Shown here piece after piece: positions 60,907 to 64,000 of a stretch of 64,000 bases of DNA. Under the pieces are notes generated by a model. It had not been told where the DNA came from. It worked only from the letters and a program-made list of their open reading frames with translations, and made no database searches. The stretch is from assembly GCA_017461945.1 (NCBI GenBank), contig JAFTSB010000021.1, positions 1 to 64,000 on the forward strand, given 5' to 3'. This DNA is from Clostridia bacterium. Lineage in GTDB: Bacteria; Bacillota; Clostridia; Oscillospirales; CAG-272. Position 1 is the first letter of the stretch; each line of letters starts with the position of its first letter. The translations under genes and the position numbers were made by a program.

Positions 60907-61875
60907 TTATATCAGATCTCTCACCGTGTCTCCCTTGTGGAAGTGCGTGGGGAGGATCAGGCTTAAAGGGGCATTGGCATCGGGCTCTCCCAGGCGGCAC
61001 TCGATCTCTCGCATAACAAGGGCACAAACCTCGCTGATCCGGTCGTCGATATAGGCCACATCCAAGGTCTCGTCCAGCGGATCGGGGGTGTGATCCATGG
61101 AGATCACCGACACCTCTCCCGGCACCGACACACCGCGGCGGCGAAGCTCGGTGAGGATCCCTTGGGTCACATTGCCATAAGCGCCGAAAATAGCGGTGGG
61201 GGGCTGGGGCAGCTCCATCAGCCGGGCGGCGCCGTCGATCCCCGCCTCCTCAAATCGCTTTGGTGAATGGATGAAATATTCGTCACGCAGCGCAAGGCCA
61301 TGCTTTTGCAAGCAAGCGTGGAGCTTGTCACCCTTTTGTGCCGTATAGGGCTCGCTGACATAGGCAATCCGGCGATGACCGCTCTTTACCAGCACCTCTA
61401 CAGCCTCGGCAAGGCCATCCCGCAGCTCGGCATTGACGCTGACACCGCATTTGGAAAGACCGCGCCCCACATTGATAAACACCGTATCGTTTCCACCGGG
61501 AAACACGGTGTGACTGGACACCGAGATCAAAGCATTGACCTTGCCATGGTCGCTGTAATATTTGATCAGCGTTTGCTCCATCTGGGGGTCAAAATTGCTG
61601 ACGGAAAGCAGCATGGTATAGCCGTTTCGATCCACCGCCCGTTTGAACTCCTCAATGTATTTCAAGTAGCAACGGCTGTCGATTTCAGGCACGATCACAG
61701 CCACCACGGGGCGCTCGTAGGGGGCATTATAAAACTGCTGGAAGCAGCCGTGCTCGCGAGCCACGGCAAACACGTGGTCACGCATACTTTCGCTGACGTC
61801 ATCTCTGCCCGAAAAGGCCTTTGAGGCCACCGAAACCGACACGTTCGCCAGCTTTGACAGTTGACTTAAGGTCAT
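60907..61875 (-). CDS. LacI-family transcriptional regulator
   Basis: 322 residues from ATG 61875 with AAAGGGGGAGA upstream; the longer open frame is not supported. The HTH is MTLSQLSKLANVSVSVASKAFSGRDDVS, with the hinge helix following. A periplasmic-binding-protein-like sensor domain comes next (VVAVIVPEIDSRCYLKYIEEF, SGHRRIAYVSEP, VSVISMDHTPDPLDE). It is divergent from the GH39-like gene and very likely represses that operon until a sugar binds. Confidence 0.92.
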   Translation of the reverse strand: MTLSQLSKLANVSVSVASKAFSGRDDVSESMRDHVFAVAREHGCFQQFYNAPYERPVVAVIVPEIDSRCYLKYIEEFKRAVDRNGYTMLLSVSNFDPQMEQTLIKYYSDHGKVNALISVSSHTVFPGGNDTVFINVGRGLSKCGVSVNAELRDGLAEAVEVLVKSGHRRIAYVSEPYTAQKGDKLHACLQKHGLALRDEYFIHSPKRFEEAGIDGAARLMELPQPPTAIFGAYGNVTQGILTELRRRGVSVPGEVSVISMDHTPDPLDETLDVAYIDDRISEVCALVMREIECRLGEPDANAPLSLILPTHFHKGDTVRDLI

Positions 61876-61905
61876 ACGCTCTCCCCCTTTTGATCCATTG
61901 CATTG

Positions 61906-61934
61906 ATTATAGCACCCCGTCGCCACCCTGTCAA
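61906..61934 (-). promoter_or_regulatory. Promoter of the LacI-family gene
   Basis: Minus strand TTGACA (61929-61934), 17-bp spacer, TATAAT (61906-61911). Confidence 0.85.
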
Positions 61935-61936
61935 GC

Positions 61937-61953
61937 ACAGAAAATTTTTCTGT
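61937..61953. promoter_or_regulatory. 17-bp palindrome, candidate LacI-family operator
   Basis: ACAGAAAA-T-TTTTCTGT, perfect inverted repeat, located between the two divergent promoters: 3 bp from the -35 of the regulator gene and 15 bp from the -35 of the GH39 gene. Confidence 0.65.
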
Positions 61954-61967
61954 CTTTTGCGGTGGTA

Positions 61968-61996
61968 TTGACTTTTGGGCGCTCCGACGATAAAAT
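61968..61996 (+). promoter_or_regulatory. Promoter of the GH39-like genes
   Basis: TTGACT (61968-61973), 17-bp spacer, TAAAAT (61991-61996), 31 bp before the first GH39-like start. Confidence 0.75.
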
Positions 61997-62026
61997 GAAA
62001 TCAACGACCGATAAAGGAGTCTTTTT

Positions 62027-63391
62027 ATGGCAAATATTAAAGTCAATCTTGACAAGCAGATCAAAAAGATCAAACCCATGCACGCGGTGGGGCAGCCCCC
62101 CTTTGCAGGCGGCTTTCGCACATTTGATTTTACCCCCATGAAGCATTTGCAAAATGCCAATATTCCCTATTCCCGTCTGCACGACGTGGGGGGTGCCTTT
62201 GGCAGCAACCGTTTTGTGGATATCCCCACCATCTTTCGTGATTTCAATGCCGACGAGTGCGACCCCGCCAGCTATGATTTCGCCTTTACCGACTGCCTGA
62301 TCGCGGCCATGCTCTCCTATAACTTAAAGCCCATCTTTCGCCTTGGCGTGACCATTGAAAATCAGATGACCATCAAGCCCATCTGGATCAATCCGCCCTC
62401 CGACTACGGCAAGTGGGCCCGCGTGTGCGAGCATATCGTCCGTCATTACAACGAGGGCTGGGCAAACGGTTACGAATATGGCATTACGTATTGGGAAATC
62501 TGGAACGAGCCTGAGAACGGTCACACCCCCGAAACCAATCAGATGTGGAACGGCACGCCGGAGCAATATTTCCAGCTTTATGACGTAACCGCCAAGCACC
62601 TGAAGGCCTGCTTTGGGGATCACATCAAGGTGGGCGGCTATGGCTCCTGCGGCTTTGGCGGTCTGTTCTATCACCCCGAAAAATACGGCATTGATTACCC
62701 CAAAAAGGAGCTTGGCGCCTCCTACGAAAAGGATATGAACCGTATCCAATTTTTCATAGACTTTTTGAAGTATATCAAGGCCAACGGTTCCCCCATCGAC
62801 TTTTTCTCCTGGCACAGCTATTATAACGTAGAAAAAACCGTGATCATGGAGGCCTTTGTGCAAAAAACACTGACTGAGTACGGCTATGCAGGGCTGGAAA
62901 CACAGCTCAACGAGTGGAACAACGCCAACGGCACCGCCTATGGCAGCGCAAAGGTTCACGGCAGCTCCTTTGCCGCGGCCTCGGTGGCCTCTATGATGCT
63001 GGCGATGCAGGATGCCGGCGTGGATATGCTCTGCTATTACGATACCCGTTTGCAGGCCTCCGCTTACGGCGGATTTTTCGCGCCCCTCACCAGTGAGCCG
63101 GTCTGCACCTACTACTCCTTTGTCGCCTTTGGCCGCCTATATGCCCTTGGCACACAGGTACAAACCACCGTTTCTTGCGAGGAGAGCGGTCTTTATGCCG
63201 TGGCCGCCACCAACGGCAAAAAGCACGCCTTGATGATCTCTAACCAAACCGGCAAGGTACAGCCCCTGCACATCGAGGGCGTTGACCTCTCGGACGCACG
63301 TCTTTATGTCATTGACCAGCGGCATTTGCTCTCTATGGCGTTTGACACCGACAAGATCGCAAACGACACCGTGCTGCTGGTAGAGTGGTAA
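62027..63391 (+). CDS. GH39-like glycoside hydrolase (beta-xylosidase type), copy 1
   Basis: 454 residues, AAAGGAG upstream. Clan GH-A barrel with the acid/base Glu in TYWEIWNEPENG near residue 162 and the nucleophile Glu in TQLNEWNNANG near 292. HDVGGAFGSNRFVDIP and FFSWHSYYN fit GH39. A C-terminal beta-sandwich begins near residue 380. GH39 includes beta-xylosidases and iduronidases. No signal peptide, so it likely cleaves imported oligosaccharides. Divergent LacI regulator upstream; a paralogue follows 38 bp downstream. Confidence 0.85.
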   Translation: MANIKVNLDKQIKKIKPMHAVGQPPFAGGFRTFDFTPMKHLQNANIPYSRLHDVGGAFGSNRFVDIPTIFRDFNADECDPASYDFAFTDCLIAAMLSYNLKPIFRLGVTIENQMTIKPIWINPPSDYGKWARVCEHIVRHYNEGWANGYEYGITYWEIWNEPENGHTPETNQMWNGTPEQYFQLYDVTAKHLKACFGDHIKVGGYGSCGFGGLFYHPEKYGIDYPKKELGASYEKDMNRIQFFIDFLKYIKANGSPIDFFSWHSYYNVEKTVIMEAFVQKTLTEYGYAGLETQLNEWNNANGTAYGSAKVHGSSFAAASVASMMLAMQDAGVDMLCYYDTRLQASAYGGFFAPLTSEPVCTYYSFVAFGRLYALGTQVQTTVSCEESGLYAVAATNGKKHALMISNQTGKVQPLHIEGVDLSDARLYVIDQRHLLSMAFDTDKIANDTVLLVEW

Positions 63392-63429
63392 GAGCCACAC
63401 ATATTTGAATTGAAAAGGAGCCTTTCTCT

Positions 63430-64000
63430 ATGGCAACCATTCGCATTGATACCAGCAAGCAGGTCAAAAAAATAAAGCCGTTGCACGGTGGCGGTCAGCC
63501 CCCCATTGGCGGCAAGGATATGACCGAATATTTCCACTACTTAACCGAGGCAGGTATTCCCTATTCCCGTCTGCACGACGTGGGCGGCGCCTTTGGCGGC
63601 AACCGTTTTGTGGATATCCCCAACGTGTTCCGCCAGTTCGACGCCGACGAAAATGATCCTGCCAATTACGATTTCACCTTTACCGATCATTTGCTGAAGG
63701 CCTTGATCGAGGCAGGTGTCGAGCCCTATTATCGCCTTGGCATTACCATTGAGAACCAAGCCTATATCAAGCCCTATCGCACCTATCCCCCCAAGGACTA
63801 TGCAAAATGGGCGCGGATCTGCGAGCATGTGATCCGCCATTATACCGAGGGATGGGCAAACGGTTACCAATATCCCATTACGTATTGGGAAATTTGGAAC
63901 GAGCCCGAGGTGCAAAACGAGATGATGTGGTGCGGCACCTTTGAGGAATACTATGCCCTTTACGATGTGACTGCCAAGCATCTGAAGGCTTGCTTTCCCC
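63430..64000 (+). CDS. GH39-like glycoside hydrolase, copy 2 (cut by window end)
   Basis: The first 190 residues of a second GH39-like enzyme, AAAAGGAG upstream. It aligns along its whole visible length with copy 1 (HDVGGAFGGNRFVDIP; TYWEIWNEPE with the acid/base Glu), but with differences such as HGGGQPPIGG. The nucleophile region lies beyond the edge. Probably co-transcribed with copy 1 and arose by tandem duplication. Confidence 0.85.
   Translation, partial: MATIRIDTSKQVKKIKPLHGGGQPPIGGKDMTEYFHYLTEAGIPYSRLHDVGGAFGGNRFVDIPNVFRQFDADENDPANYDFTFTDHLLKALIEAGVEPYYRLGITIENQAYIKPYRTYPPKDYAKWARICEHVIRHYTEGWANGYQYPITYWEIWNEPEVQNEMMWCGTFEEYYALYDVTAKHLKACFP

Overview
The window looks like a chromosome segment of an anaerobic, Gram-positive, Clostridia-type bacterium, probably an uncultured gut lineage (Oscillospirales or Christensenellales-like; this placement is inference). 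Reasons: the rpmH-rnpA-yidD-yidC-jag-mnmE order, a lipoprotein-type YidC, type III glutamine synthetase, a minimal SUF (SMS) Fe-S system, many ferredoxin-like redox proteins, several plant-glycan enzymes and strong sigma-A promoters. Most of the window is fairly GC-rich; the first ~3.3 kb is visibly more AT-rich and carries a broken gene and repeats.

Layout. 1-3.4 kb: GH115-like glycosidase, a truncated GH94 start, and a secreted endonuclease/phosphatase-type lipoprotein flanked by two copies of a ~90-bp repeat. 3.6-8.1 kb: DeoR regulator divergent from a glycerol-1-phosphate dehydrogenase, then glnN. 8.4-14.2 kb: tRNA-Thr(CGU), a sugar epimerase-like protein, an unknown protein, MBOAT acyltransferase, CDF cation exporter, MFS permease. 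14.2-17.1 kb: mutY and smsCB. 17.3-29.2 kb: the most notable block, with fumarase, hdrBCA, mvhD/flxD, flxB-like, flxC(asrA)-like, flxA(asrB)-like, frdB, frdA and an AspT-family carrier, all on one strand and tightly packed, behind a promoter with a Rex-like operator. 29.3-37.6 kb: GH28-like, glycerophosphodiesterase, CPBP, DUF6472, beta-helix, MocR and GH42-like genes. 37.7-44.5 kb: four paralogous TIM-barrel epimerase-like genes, interrupted by a transposon remnant and an unknown membrane protein. 44.7-61.9 kb: ABC exporter, the mnmE-to-rpmH cluster without dnaA next to it, MATE, azlCD, corA, citrate synthase, a heterodimeric ABC exporter and a LacI regulator. 62.0 kb to end: two GH39-like genes, the second cut by the window edge.

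How it fits together. Fumarase plus a soluble fumarate reductase of unusual cluster content, encoded with a complete HdrABC-FlxABCD set and no membrane anchor, suggests NADH-driven, possibly electron-bifurcating fumarate reduction with ferredoxin as second acceptor, controlled by NADH/NAD+ through Rex. That is inference from gene content, motifs and order. Sugar supply would come from the scattered glycosidases and the isomerase-like family.
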